Source: Allofrancisella guangzhouensis
GTDB lineage: Bacteria > Pseudomonadota > Gammaproteobacteria > Francisellales > Francisellaceae
Assembly: GCF_000815225.1 (NCBI RefSeq)
Contig: NZ_CP010427.1
Coordinates: 1,426,001 to 1,490,000, forward strand
Direction: 5' to 3'
DNA: 64,000 nucleotides
The notes under the pieces were generated by a model. That model was not told the DNA's origin, did not search any database, and saw only the letters and a program-made list of their open reading frames with translations. The first letter of the stretch is position 1, and every line of letters begins with the position of its first letter. Of the stretch, positions 31,890 to 41,048 are shown piece by piece. The position numbers and the translations under genes are program-made.

Positions 31890-34592
31890 ATGTCAAATTT
31901 AGAGCAAAAATTCAATGAAATGGTTCAAGCAGTGCGTGACGCGACTATTGATTTTAAACCAGATAACAATCAAAAGCTAAAACTCTATGCTTTTTACAAA
32001 CAAGCAACTGAAGGAGACATCCAAAGCAAAGCTCCATCTGCATTTAGAATGGTGGAACGTGCAAAATGGATGGCATGGAATTCAGTTAAAGGAATGAGTA
32101 AAGAAAATGCTATGCGTGAGTACCTAAAAGTTTTTGGTTCTGAATATTTACCCAAAGAAGACGCCACAATTCAAGAAGGTAGTTCTGAACCAGCTACTAC
32201 AGTAAAACCAGAACCTGTCTCTAGAGAGCCTCAACGTAAAGCTATTGACAAAATTGCTGTACTTGGAGCTGGTGTTATGGGCTCACAAATTGCCGCTCAT
32301 TTTGCTAATGCTAGATTCCCAGTGGTGCTATTTGATTTAAAATCAAAAGAAGGTGAATCAAACTCTATAGTTAATGAAGCATTGCAAAAACTAACTAAGC
32401 TTAACCCAGCTCCTTTTGGCTCAGAAGATTCTATTGAATATATAACCCCAGCAAACTATGATGATAACCTGCCACTTTTAGAAGACTGTGATTTAATAAT
32501 TGAAGCAGTTGCAGAGCGTTTAGATATTAAAGAAAATCTATATAATAAAATTGCTACTTATATTAATCCAAATGCTATTCTAGCAAGTAATACTTCTGGA
32601 CTAAGTATTACCACTTTAGCAAACTTTCTCCCAGAAGATATAAAGGTAAATTTCTGTGGAATCCATTTCTTTAATCCTCCAAGATATATGCCTTTAGTAG
32701 AATTAATTCCTCATTCTAATACAAATACAGATGTGCTAGATAAATTAGAAACATTTTTAACAACAAAACTTGGTAAAAGTATAATTCGTGCTAAAGATAC
32801 ACCTAACTTTATAGCTAACCGTTTAGGTGTATTTTCGATGCTAATAACATGTCACTACACAGAAAAAATGAATATCCCTCTTGAGGTTGTGGATGACCTA
32901 ACTGGTAAGAAGCTAGGCCGTGCAAAAAGTGCTACTTACCGTACAGCAGACTTAGTAGGACTAGATGTACTTTCACATGTTATTGACACAATGAAAGACA
33001 ACTTAGAAGATGGTTGGAAACAACTATACCAAACTCCTAGCTGGATTAAATCACTGATTGATAAAGGCTCGCTAGGACAAAAAACCAAAAAAGGTCTATA
33101 TATCAAAGAAAATGACGGTATAAAAGTCCTAGATTTAGAAACACAACAGTATCGAACTTCTGAGAAAAAAGCTGAAAAAGAAGTATCTGAAATCCTTTCA
33201 GAGAAAGATTGGGGTAAAAAGCTAGAAGCATTAAGAAACAGTAAAAATGCTCAAGCTCAATTTATATGGGCATGTTTTAGAGAAATGTTTCACTATGCTG
33301 CTGTCCTGGTTGGTGATATATGCAACTATCCCAAAGATATGGATTTTGCTATCCGTTGGGGCTTTGGATGGAAACAAGGGATATTTGAAATTTGGCAACT
33401 AGCTGGATGGCAAAAAGTTAATGACTGGCTAAAAGAAGAAATATCTGCAGGTAAGACACTATCCAATCAACCATTACCAAGGTGGGTCGATAAACTAGAA
33501 ACTGGAGTTTACGCCGATAATAAAGAATTTAGCTTTACTGATAATGAGTTAGTGCTGCGTGATAAATTACCTGTATATCAACGCCAATTATTTCCAGAGA
33601 TGGTTGTTGGTGAGCATAGCACACTTGATATTGAAAGCTTATTTGAAAATGAGGGCGTCAAATTATGGCAAATTACTGACTACAAAGGAATTGGTATTTT
33701 ATCGTTCAAAAGTAAAATGTGTGCAATTGGTGATGATGTTCTTGATGGGATATCTCAAGCAATTAATATCGCTGAAGAAAAATGTCAAGCAATGGTTATC
33801 TGGCAAGAGCAAGATGTTTTTTCTGTTGGGGCAAACTTAGAAGAGTTTGGCATGAAATTTATGATGAATGGTAAAGATGCTATAGAATCGATCATTCGCA
33901 AAGGTCATCAAATAATCACACAAAAATTACGTTATAGTAAAATTCCAGTTGTTACTGCAGTTAAAGGTTTTGCATTTGGTGGTGGGTGTGAAACTATTTT
34001 ACATAGTGATGCTGCTGTAGCTGCATATGAAAGCTATATCGGACTAGTTGAAGCTGGTGTTGGGATTATCCCTGGCTGGGGCGGGTCAAAAGAAATGGCG
34101 CAACGTGCTAGCCAAGCTCAAGACCCATGGAAAGACTTTGAGCGACGCTATAAAAATTTAGCTATGGCAGAAGTTGCTAAAAGTGCTTGTGAAGCAAAAG
34201 AAATGGGCTTTTTACGCGAAAATGATATAGTGGTAATGAATACTAAAGAAATTCTATCAGTAGCTATCAAAAAAGCTCAATTAATGGCATTTGTTGGCTA
34301 CCAACCTCCTTTAAAACAAAAAATTAAAGTCTTTGGTGAGACGGGGATTGCTACAATTAAGGCTTTACTTGTAAATATGCGTGATGGTAATCAAATCTCT
34401 GAACATGATTATAAAATTGCTGTAAACCTTGCTGATGCAATGTGTGGTGGAGAAATTGAAAAAGATACTATGGTTTCAGAAGACTGGTTATTAGAAAAAG
34501 AGCTAATCAACTTTATTGAGTTAGCTTCTTCAGAAAAAAGTGCTGCACGTATGCAACACATGTTAGAAACTGGTAAGCCATTAAGAAACTAA
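31890..34592 (+). CDS. fadB: ACBP / 3-hydroxyacyl-CoA dehydrogenase / enoyl-CoA hydratase fusion (FadB-AcbP type)
   Basis: The 900-residue protein has three parts. Residues 1-90 look like an acyl-CoA-binding protein (KLYAFYKQATEGDIQ, AKWMAWNSVKGMSKENAMRE). From residue 123 there is a 3-hydroxyacyl-CoA dehydrogenase, IAVLGAGVMGSQIAAHFA, with ASNTSGLSIT and GIHFFNPPRYMPLVELI. From about residue 570 there is a crotonase domain with FSVGANLEEF and VKGFAFGGGCETILHSDAAV. The order, dehydrogenase first, is the reverse of E. coli FadB. F. tularensis is known to carry a fadB/acbP fusion. The start has AAGGAG seven bases upstream. It performs steps two and three of beta-oxidation. Confidence 0.93.
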   Translation: MSNLEQKFNEMVQAVRDATIDFKPDNNQKLKLYAFYKQATEGDIQSKAPSAFRMVERAKWMAWNSVKGMSKENAMREYLKVFGSEYLPKEDATIQEGSSEPATTVKPEPVSREPQRKAIDKIAVLGAGVMGSQIAAHFANARFPVVLFDLKSKEGESNSIVNEALQKLTKLNPAPFGSEDSIEYITPANYDDNLPLLEDCDLIIEAVAERLDIKENLYNKIATYINPNAILASNTSGLSITTLANFLPEDIKVNFCGIHFFNPPRYMPLVELIPHSNTNTDVLDKLETFLTTKLGKSIIRAKDTPNFIANRLGVFSMLITCHYTEKMNIPLEVVDDLTGKKLGRAKSATYRTADLVGLDVLSHVIDTMKDNLEDGWKQLYQTPSWIKSLIDKGSLGQKTKKGLYIKENDGIKVLDLETQQYRTSEKKAEKEVSEILSEKDWGKKLEALRNSKNAQAQFIWACFREMFHYAAVLVGDICNYPKDMDFAIRWGFGWKQGIFEIWQLAGWQKVNDWLKEEISAGKTLSNQPLPRWVDKLETGVYADNKEFSFTDNELVLRDKLPVYQRQLFPEMVVGEHSTLDIESLFENEGVKLWQITDYKGIGILSFKSKMCAIGDDVLDGISQAINIAEEKCQAMVIWQEQDVFSVGANLEEFGMKFMMNGKDAIESIIRKGHQIITQKLRYSKIPVVTAVKGFAFGGGCETILHSDAAVAAYESYIGLVEAGVGIIPGWGGSKEMAQRASQAQDPWKDFERRYKNLAMAEVAKSACEAKEMGFLRENDIVVMNTKEILSVAIKKAQLMAFVGYQPPLKQKIKVFGETGIATIKALLVNMRDGNQISEHDYKIAVNLADAMCGGEIEKDTMVSEDWLLEKELINFIELASSEKSAARMQHMLETGKPLRN

Positions 34593-34609
34593 TTTTAAGG
34601 AGTACTCGC

Positions 34610-35797
34610 ATGAGTGAAAATGTATATATAGTTGCTGCAAAACGCTCTGCTGTTACAAAAGGCAAAAAAGGTGGTTTTGCAAAAAAACGTCCTGATGAAT
34701 TATTAGCTGATGTTTTACAAAAAACTGTTGCTGAATCTGGTATTAATCCTAAAGATATCGGTGATATAGTGGTTGGTTGTGCTATGCCAGAAGCTGAGCA
34801 AGGTTTAAATGTTGCTAGAATTTCTTCACTTTTAGCAGGGTTACCTGATACAGTCCCTGCTCTTACAATTAACCGCTATTGCAGTTCTGGCTTACAATCT
34901 ATTGCTATTGCTGCTAACCAAATTGCACAAGGCAATATGGATGTTGCTATTGGTGCTGGTATAGAAAGCATGAGTATGATCCCATTTGGTGGTAATAAAA
35001 TGTCTTTTAGTAAAGAAATTTTTGCCAAAGATGAAAACGTAGGTATTGCATACGGTATGGGAATTACTGCTGAGAATGTCGCAAAAGATTGGAACGTTTC
35101 TCGCCAAGAACAAGATGCTTTTGCTCTTAAAAGTCACCAAAAAGCAATCTATGCTATCGAAAATGGTTATTTTAAAGATGAGATTTTACCGATAGATGTA
35201 GATCACCGCAAGCCAAATGAGAAAAGTGGCGAAATCATAAACTATAAAGAAACTATATCCGTAGATGAGGGTGCTCGTAAAGATACATCTATGGAAGCTC
35301 TAGCTAAATTAAAACCAGCTTTTGCAAACGGCGGTTCTGTAACAGCTGGAAACAGCTCGCAAGTGTCAGATGGTGCAGCTGCAGTAGTTTTAGTTAGCGA
35401 GAGATATCTTAAAGAACACAACTTAAAGCCTCTAGGTAAATTTCTAGGATTTGCTGTAGCTGGTGTAGATCCTCGCATTATGGGGATAGGACCAATTAAA
35501 GCTATCCCTAAAGTGCTTAAACAAACTAATCTAAGCATTGATGATATCGACTGGATTGAGCTAAACGAAGCTTTTGCTGCCCAATCGTTAGCTGTGATTA
35601 ATGATCTTAAACTTGACCAAGAAAAAGTTAACCCTTGTGGTGGTGCTATTGCTCTTGGGCATCCTCTTGGTGCAACTGGCACTATTCTAACTGTCAAAGC
35701 GCTTCATGGTTTACGTCGTACCGGCAAAAAATATGCTATGATTACAATGTGCATCGGTACAGGCATGGGGGCTGCAGGTATTATTGAAGCTTGTTAG
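34610..35797 (+). CDS. fadA: Acetyl-CoA acyltransferase (3-ketoacyl-CoA thiolase)
   Basis: The 395-residue thiolase has the nucleophilic cysteine in INRYCSSGLQSIAIAANQIA, NEAFAAQSLAV, GGAIALGHPLGATGT with the active histidine, and MITMCIGTGMGAAG with the second cysteine. It releases acetyl-CoA in the last beta-oxidation step. It starts 17 bases after fadB with AAGGAG, so the two are an operon and likely form the multienzyme complex. Confidence 0.94.
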   Translation: MSENVYIVAAKRSAVTKGKKGGFAKKRPDELLADVLQKTVAESGINPKDIGDIVVGCAMPEAEQGLNVARISSLLAGLPDTVPALTINRYCSSGLQSIAIAANQIAQGNMDVAIGAGIESMSMIPFGGNKMSFSKEIFAKDENVGIAYGMGITAENVAKDWNVSRQEQDAFALKSHQKAIYAIENGYFKDEILPIDVDHRKPNEKSGEIINYKETISVDEGARKDTSMEALAKLKPAFANGGSVTAGNSSQVSDGAAAVVLVSERYLKEHNLKPLGKFLGFAVAGVDPRIMGIGPIKAIPKVLKQTNLSIDDIDWIELNEAFAAQSLAVINDLKLDQEKVNPCGGAIALGHPLGATGTILTVKALHGLRRTGKKYAMITMCIGTGMGAAGIIEAC

Positions 35798-35817
35798 ATA
35801 TTTCGAAATTTCACGTG

Positions 35818-35890
35818 TGTAGTGACAGCACACTGTGCTGTCTAATAATTACGATAAATATAAATGACAGATCAATGATCTGTCACTACA
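35818..35890. repeat. Twin-palindrome (REPIN-like) element after fadA
   Basis: The 73-base element has 11-base inverted ends, TGTAGTGACAG and CTGTCACTACA. Within it are two perfect 19-base palindromes, GACAGCACACTGTGCTGTC and GACAGATCAATGATCTGTC, each with nine-base arms and one central base, separated by an AT-rich spacer. This is the layout of paired REP sequences (REPIN). It lies between fadA and the thioesterase gene and could act as a terminator or RNA-stability element. Confidence 0.8.
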
Positions 35891-35924
35891 TTAATATAAT
35901 TTAGAAAATAATTAGAGAAAACAA

Positions 35925-36422
35925 ATGATAAATTTAGATGATTATAAACCTATAGAATTCCCATGGGATTATACCTGCTTTAGTTCAATAGATAAAAATC
36001 CTATTGGGATCCAGCTACCCTTATACCATATTGGAGAGCATTTTTATACTAAGTTTAAGTGTTTACCTCACCATGTAGGTTGGGATAATGTTATTCATGG
36101 TGGTGTGATAGCATTGCTATGTGATGATATCCTTGGTAAACACGTATTAGAGGTTAGTAAATCCTTTTGTATGACACGCAACTTAAATATAAAATACCTC
36201 AAACCCACATATAGTAAGGTAACACATACCTTTAAAACTACTATTATCCGTAAAGGCCGTACAACAGTATGGGCAAAAGTTGATATTTACAATGAAAAAG
36301 GTGATTTATGTACTTATGCAGATGCTGATTTTGCTCTTTTAGAAGAACAGCTCGCAAAGCATAAAGATATAGCTAGCTACGATCTTAATGATTTAATCTC
36401 TCATTCGAAATCAAAAACATAG
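35925..36422 (+). CDS. Hotdog-fold (4HBT/PaaI-like) acyl-CoA thioesterase
   Basis: The 165-residue protein has the hotdog signature HHVGWDNVIHGGVIALLCDD, where the HGG turn and following acidic residue line the active site, then LNIKYLKPTYSKV and RTTVWAKVDIYNEKGDLC. It resembles short thioesterases that release fatty acids or aromatic acids from CoA. It follows the fadA repeat by 34 bases on the same strand, so a role in balancing the acyl-CoA pool during beta-oxidation is likely. The substrate is unknown. Confidence 0.78.
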   Translation: MINLDDYKPIEFPWDYTCFSSIDKNPIGIQLPLYHIGEHFYTKFKCLPHHVGWDNVIHGGVIALLCDDILGKHVLEVSKSFCMTRNLNIKYLKPTYSKVTHTFKTTIIRKGRTTVWAKVDIYNEKGDLCTYADADFALLEEQLAKHKDIASYDLNDLISHSKSKT

Positions 36423-36459
36423 CATGCTTAAAAATAGTGTGGGGTTTAATACCACTAAA

Positions 36460-37878
36460 TTAACTTTCTTGCGCACGTATTTCAGCTAAGCTTAGCTCCG
36501 TAGTTATATGACCATTTTCATAATAAGTGTGTAGTTGGCTGTTAGGATGATATTGACCAATTTGATAATTTTCATCAAGCTGTATAGTTTTATACCTCCC
36601 ATCAGAATCTTTAATAAGGTCTAGCCTACCTTTTTTCGATTTTTTTGCAGGATCTGTACTAGGATTTTTTAGTACTCCAATAACCTTATCTCCACGCTTT
36701 ATAGCTGAACATTTGATTGCAAACTTAAAGCTATCGCGATTTACAGATGACTCAAAGTTACCTTGTAACAAAGCTCCTCCCATACCAAAGGCAATATTTT
36801 CAGCAGAATAACCCTTTTCTTTCATTGAGCTTAATACTTTTTCTATCAGCTTAATATTAACTCCATCTCCTTGTATTAAACTTACCTTATTTATTATCTT
36901 ATAACCTTTGGAATTAATGGTACCGCCGTAGCCTTTTTCTAACTCTTCTAAAGCGTAAATAATATTTTTAACTGCATTACCAGAGTCAGGACGAATTACA
37001 AGATTTGCTTTTTTAGCTTTTACTTTATCTTTCAAAGCTACCCAGCTTTTTATTGCTTGTTTAAAATCCCAACTATCTGAAACACAAGCATACAGTACAC
37101 TATTATCTCCAAATTGCTCTATCATATTCTCAAAAGCGTAATACTCACTCAAGCTACCCTCACCCCAGCTAGTCATAGTTGAATGCTCACTTGCTGGTAT
37201 TGAAAACCCTGCTATATCTTCATAATAATAATTCTTACAAATCTGTAAACCTGCTAGGGTATCTGTACCTAGAAAGTTAGTCAAATGTGCTGCTGATCCA
37301 ATGCCTGCTGATTCTTCTGAGGAAACCCCTCTATATCCAAAATCATGTAACATAAATCCAAGCTTATCTAAGCTATCCGCTGTCTCTAACAAATATTTTT
37401 TTATAAGCTTTTTTATATTAAAACTAATAGTAGCAACAGTAGTTGGATACCAAACTTTTAGTAATAAAGTTTCTAAAAAGCCAGGTAACCAAAAAAGCTC
37501 TTCATCGGTGCTTTCTATAGTCATTAAAACATTATTTACAGGAACAATACTTCCTTCCTTTACAGCTCTTATACGCACAGGTAAAAAACCATTATAGTTT
37601 TTGATTATTTTTTCAAACCCTTGTCTATGAAATGGTAACCCATGAGCTTTCAAAACGTTCTCCGCTTCATCAAGCATATCTGTGGTTATCTGTTTAGATA
37701 GATATTTTTTAATATAATATTGCAACCCAAAGAATTTTACTTGAGAGCCTAAAGTAGCATTATTAGCACCTCTACTTTCTAAGTAAAAGTGCAAATAGCT
37801 AGTATCTTTTGGATATTGAAAAGGATGGGAATGCTTATAGCTATCTGTCATCAAAAGGATATTATTGTTATGAGCCAT
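36460..37878 (-). CDS. nadV: Nicotinamide phosphoribosyltransferase (NadV/NAMPT family)
   Basis: The 472-residue protein matches NAMPT in length. It begins with ILLMTDSYKHSHPFQYPKDT, followed by FYLESRG. The core is LHDFGYRGVSSEESAGIGSA followed by AHLTNFLGTDT, with the phosphoribosyl site VIRPDSGN and later FGMGGALLQ. It makes nicotinamide mononucleotide from nicotinamide and PRPP for NAD salvage. It is convergent with the thioesterase gene and 72 bases downstream of the arginase gene. Francisella NAD synthesis is known to use NMN-centred routes, so NMN from this enzyme would fit. Confidence 0.9.
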   Translation of the reverse strand: MAHNNNILLMTDSYKHSHPFQYPKDTSYLHFYLESRGANNATLGSQVKFFGLQYYIKKYLSKQITTDMLDEAENVLKAHGLPFHRQGFEKIIKNYNGFLPVRIRAVKEGSIVPVNNVLMTIESTDEELFWLPGFLETLLLKVWYPTTVATISFNIKKLIKKYLLETADSLDKLGFMLHDFGYRGVSSEESAGIGSAAHLTNFLGTDTLAGLQICKNYYYEDIAGFSIPASEHSTMTSWGEGSLSEYYAFENMIEQFGDNSVLYACVSDSWDFKQAIKSWVALKDKVKAKKANLVIRPDSGNAVKNIIYALEELEKGYGGTINSKGYKIINKVSLIQGDGVNIKLIEKVLSSMKEKGYSAENIAFGMGGALLQGNFESSVNRDSFKFAIKCSAIKRGDKVIGVLKNPSTDPAKKSKKGRLDLIKDSDGRYKTIQLDENYQIGQYHPNSQLHTYYENGHITTELSLAEIRAQES

Positions 37879-37950
37879 TATCTAGAATAAAACACTAATA
37901 AAGAGTTGGTTAGATAATTATATAATTATAAAAAATAGAACACAAAGTTA

Positions 37951-38817
37951 TTATAGTTTTAGATTTTTTACTTTTCCTTCCACAAGTCTTAAAACCTTCT
38001 CCATATATTCCAGAGAAAGCCCTGTTTTATCTAACATAGGATTATATTCAGCCACTTCAAAACATATTAATTGACTGTAATCTATTTTAGAAAGAGATTC
38101 ATAAAATATTTCAGGCTGTATACCATTTTCAACAGGAGTCCCAACAGCATCCATTTTAACAGGGTCTAATCCGTCTAAGTCAAAACTAATCCCCACATTT
38201 CCATCTGTAGCTTTTGCTAAGCGCTCAAACTCCCTTAAAAAAAGCTGTTCAAAGTTTTGGTTATTTAAATCTTTCTGATAATAAATTTTTACACCTAATG
38301 AATTTAAAAACTCTTCTTCTGCTAGTTCATACGACCTTATACCAAAAAAAACTAAATTTTCTGGTTTTAACTTTGGCTGGTTATTCAAAATATTTTTAAA
38401 TTCTTGATAACCATAACCTAACAAATGTGCAACTGGCATACCATGAATATTACCAGTCTCTGAGGTGTCTGGCCTATGACTATCCATATGAGCATCAACC
38501 CATATCAAGCCTAGTTCATTACCACGCTTTTTTAAGTGATCGTACACTCCACTCCACGTTGCTATTGCACAAGAATGATCGCCTCCTAAAGCCAATGGAA
38601 AAACACCATCATCAAGCTTTTGTGATATCATTTGAGCAACTTTCGTAAAGTATTTTGCCATTGTTTTAACTTCTGTACGACCTCCAATATAATTAATTAT
38701 CTGAGAATCCAACCTTCTATCTTTTATAGCGTCCAAAAAAACATATGGTGCTCTACCACAACCTATCCTTCTACCGGCATTACCAATAGCAACACCTACA
38801 GCTTCAACTTTTTTCAT
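37951..38817 (-). CDS. rocF: Arginase / ureohydrolase
   Basis: The 288-residue ureohydrolase keeps the manganese ligands: LALGGDHSCAIATWSGVYD, GLIWVDAHMDSHRPD (DAHxDxH) and NVGISFDLDGLDPVKMDAVG (SxDxDxxDP). The end has CFEVAEYNPMLDKTG, the usual glutamate motif. The form GGDHSCA with length 288 favours arginase over agmatinase. It hydrolyses arginine to ornithine and urea, which in a host could also limit arginine for nitric oxide production (inference). It begins 133 bases upstream of nothing else on this strand, so likely has its own promoter. Confidence 0.85.
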   Translation of the reverse strand: MKKVEAVGVAIGNAGRRIGCGRAPYVFLDAIKDRRLDSQIINYIGGRTEVKTMAKYFTKVAQMISQKLDDGVFPLALGGDHSCAIATWSGVYDHLKKRGNELGLIWVDAHMDSHRPDTSETGNIHGMPVAHLLGYGYQEFKNILNNQPKLKPENLVFFGIRSYELAEEEFLNSLGVKIYYQKDLNNQNFEQLFLREFERLAKATDGNVGISFDLDGLDPVKMDAVGTPVENGIQPEIFYESLSKIDYSQLICFEVAEYNPMLDKTGLSLEYMEKVLRLVEGKVKNLKL

Positions 38818-38879
38818 AGATCCTCCGAATAAGAAACTACAGTTCTATACAACCACCTAGGTATAGGTTATAGGTGGCA

Positions 38880-38984
38880 AGCATGACGATTTGCCAAATT
38901 CATTCAATTTTATAAAGACTTTTATAAGGTGTTTTATTAAATACCTTATAAAATTTTATTGAAACCCTATTTGGCAATGATGCT
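38880..38984. repeat. 105-base nested palindrome upstream of the arginase gene
   Basis: The 349-base gap between the small membrane gene and the arginase gene has no ORF. Most of it is a long inverted repeat: AGCAT...TTTGCCAAAT on the left pairs with ATTTGGCA...ATGCT on the right. Inside, TTCAATTTTATAA pairs with TTATAAAATTTTATTGAA, and the core ATAAGGT...ACCTTAT forms another stem. To its left lies a second short pair, CCACCTA...TAGGTGG (38852-38877). It resembles a miniature transposon or a structured non-coding element. Confidence 0.7.
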
Positions 38985-39166
38985 AGATTATATATTCAAC
39001 AGCTAGCATTCTCATTAGTATTTTCCCAAAAAAAGTTAAATTTAGATCTAGTTTTTAAAGCAACTAAATGGTATTACAACTATTAAAGCTATTTATATTA
39101 GCGGTAGTCTTAGTAAATTTAGTTCGTTTGATAAGTCAATAATAAAACCAAACTAGGTTAAGATTC

Positions 39167-39568
39167 TTACCAAAACACATTTGAACGCATTGGCTTTAAC
39201 GCAAATACTATTATTAATAGCAGATACACATACCAAGGTACTAAACTTAAAATTGGAATTAAAGTTACTAGCATGCACCCAAAAAAGAATTGGGTAAAAA
39301 ATAATAACACTTGGTAAGCTGGTTTATTTGTTTTTAAATATTGTCTTGCTTTCTCTAAATAAGAGCCCTGAAAAGAAAACAAATGCAACATAAGTGGCAT
39401 TAATGCGATTAAAAACATTATCAAATAGAAAACCCAGCTAATTGCACTAAGTACAAAATAACTAGTTGCTACAAGCAATCCTACCAAAAGATATACTATT
39501 TTCACTAAAGCTAAATCTACTAGCGTAAATTTCTGTAATTTCTCTGATAAATACTCTTCTTCAAACAT
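39167..39568 (-). CDS. Small membrane protein of unknown function
   Basis: The 133 residues contain four hydrophobic helices (about 21-40, 43-66, 86-105 and 107-122), with a charged N-terminus (MFEEEYLSEKLQKF) and a short RSNVFW tail. No motif is recognised. It lies between the arginase-side palindrome and the SH3 protein gene, on the minus strand with about 90 bases to the latter, so the two may share a transcript. A role cannot be inferred. Confidence 0.6.
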   Translation of the reverse strand: MFEEEYLSEKLQKFTLVDLALVKIVYLLVGLLVATSYFVLSAISWVFYLIMFLIALMPLMLHLFSFQGSYLEKARQYLKTNKPAYQVLLFFTQFFFGCMLVTLIPILSLVPWYVYLLLIIVFALKPMRSNVFW

Positions 39569-39662
39569 AACTCTACTCCTTAGTTGATATAGCTTAATTT
39601 TAGACTACACCATAAAAACTTGAAAGGATTTTTGAAAATAAAGTAAAAACTGGAACATTATT

Positions 39663-40208
39663 CTAGTTAATAGTATCTAGTGACATAGTATTAAGTTGAT
39701 TTACTGGAACTTCTTTCTCTACAGTTTTTAGATTACCATTACCATCGTCTGTTTTTTTAATAATTTTTGCTGTTTTACCATCTGAATTTATAGTAACTGA
39801 ACTAAATTTTTTGATAGCCTTTGACTGTTTGTCTGCACTCAAGCTGCTATGGGCTGCTTGAAGTTGGGCTATGTTGCTATCTATATTAGCTATAGCTTTA
39901 TTAAAATTTTCTTCCATAAGTTTTTGTTGTGCCTGGAAATTCGCGATCATTGCAGCAATAGGATCTTGTTGTGTAGAGGGCGCTTTTCCTGAGGTATCTT
40001 GCTTAACCCAACCAACTTTACCTGTAGTGCTATCTACGATTTCTATCCAGTCACCTTTAGAAAAAATAGCTGAATATTTTGGATCTTGGTCATTAACCGT
40101 TGCCAATTTACCTGACTTCTCGTCAGCTTTGGCATATAAAGTGTAGTCTTTAGCATACACCCCAGAAACAACAGCTACGCCTAGTATGCTTAAAATTATT
40201 TTTTTCAT
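39663..40208 (-). CDS. Periplasmic protein with SH3-like domain
   Basis: The 181-residue protein has a clear signal peptide (KKIILSILGVAVVSGVYA, cut after AYA-like VYA). A bacterial SH3-like fold follows, KADEKSGKLATV and FSKGDWIEIVDSTTGKVGWV. A helical segment (residues 84-125) rich in Q and N and a beta-rich tail complete it. Bacterial SH3 domains often bind peptidoglycan or act as adaptors in the envelope. The partner is unknown. An RBS-like GGAG lies just before the start. Confidence 0.7.
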   Translation of the reverse strand: MKKIILSILGVAVVSGVYAKDYTLYAKADEKSGKLATVNDQDPKYSAIFSKGDWIEIVDSTTGKVGWVKQDTSGKAPSTQQDPIAAMIANFQAQQKLMEENFNKAIANIDSNIAQLQAAHSSLSADKQSKAIKKFSSVTINSDGKTAKIIKKTDDGNGNLKTVEKEVPVNQLNTMSLDTIN

Positions 40209-40352
40209 CCCATCTCCTTTTTAATTTTAATAAAAAAGTTATACCTAAAATTATATTTTTAAAATAGTGTTTACAGCTTTTTTTTTCAAGATAAATTATT
40301 ATTTTTGCTATAATATAAATACTATATCAGCAAATTTACAAGCTGCATCCAA

Positions 40353-41048
40353 ATGACTATAAAACCTAAAGTCTTAGTTGCTGATGACGATAAGCAAATT
40401 GCCGAATTTATAAAAATTAAATTTGAAAAAAATAATATTGAAACAACTCTAGCCTACGACGGTAAAGAAGCTTTGTTTCTTATTAACACTAATGAATATG
40501 ATATTATCGTTATTGACTGGATGATGCCATATTTAGATGGAATATCATTACTTAAGATTCTCCGCAAACAACAATTAGTAACACCTATTATAATCTTAAG
40601 CGCTTTAGACAGTATTGAAAATAAAATACAAGGCCTCAAATCTGGTAGTGACGATTACTTAACTAAACCATTTTCTATTGAGGAATTAATTATCCGTGTA
40701 AACATACTCTATAAAAGAACTAAATTAACGGCTCAAGTAAATACCCACAAAATAATTTGTGGTGATATAGTACTAGATGAGCTAGCTCATGAGGTAAAAA
40801 GAAATAGTATGCCTATACCTCTTCAGCAAAGAGAATATAAAGTTTTACACTTACTTTTAAAGCATAAAAATGAAGTAGTTAGTAAAAACATGATTCTAAA
40901 AGAAGTTTGGGAGTATGAGTTTGATCCTCAAACTAATGTAGTTGAAGTACATATTTCACGCCTACGTAATAAGCTTACTGAAAATAACCTTCCGGACCCT
41001 ATAAAAACCATACGTGGATTTGGATATGTCATCCAAGAGCAATCTTAA
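40353..41048 (+). CDS. bfpR: OmpR-family response regulator (BfpR-like)
   Basis: The 231-residue regulator has a receiver domain with acidic residues D11-D13, phosphoacceptor D55 in IIVIDWMMPYLDG and the lysine of DDYLTKPF. A C-terminal winged helix ends VVEVHISRLRNKL...IRGFGYVI. It overlaps its kinase gene. Position between the fad/nadV block and the pmrA operon matches the F. novicida BfpR/BfpK pair (known to affect biofilm and peptide resistance), so the name is by synteny and type, not by a search. Genes downstream suggest it may control lipid modification. Confidence 0.82.
   Translation: MTIKPKVLVADDDKQIAEFIKIKFEKNNIETTLAYDGKEALFLINTNEYDIIVIDWMMPYLDGISLLKILRKQQLVTPIIILSALDSIENKIQGLKSGSDDYLTKPFSIEELIIRVNILYKRTKLTAQVNTHKIICGDIVLDELAHEVKRNSMPIPLQQREYKVLHLLLKHKNEVVSKNMILKEVWEYEFDPQTNVVEVHISRLRNKLTENNLPDPIKTIRGFGYVIQEQS

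Noticed and set aside
35242-35697. Minus-strand frame of 151 codons inside fadA
   Set aside because: It is antisense to an intact thiolase with full motifs; long antisense frames are common opposite conserved genes.
36423-36459. A bidirectional terminator between the thioesterase and nadV genes
   Set aside because: Only a short GTGG...CCAC stem was seen, without a T-run on either side.
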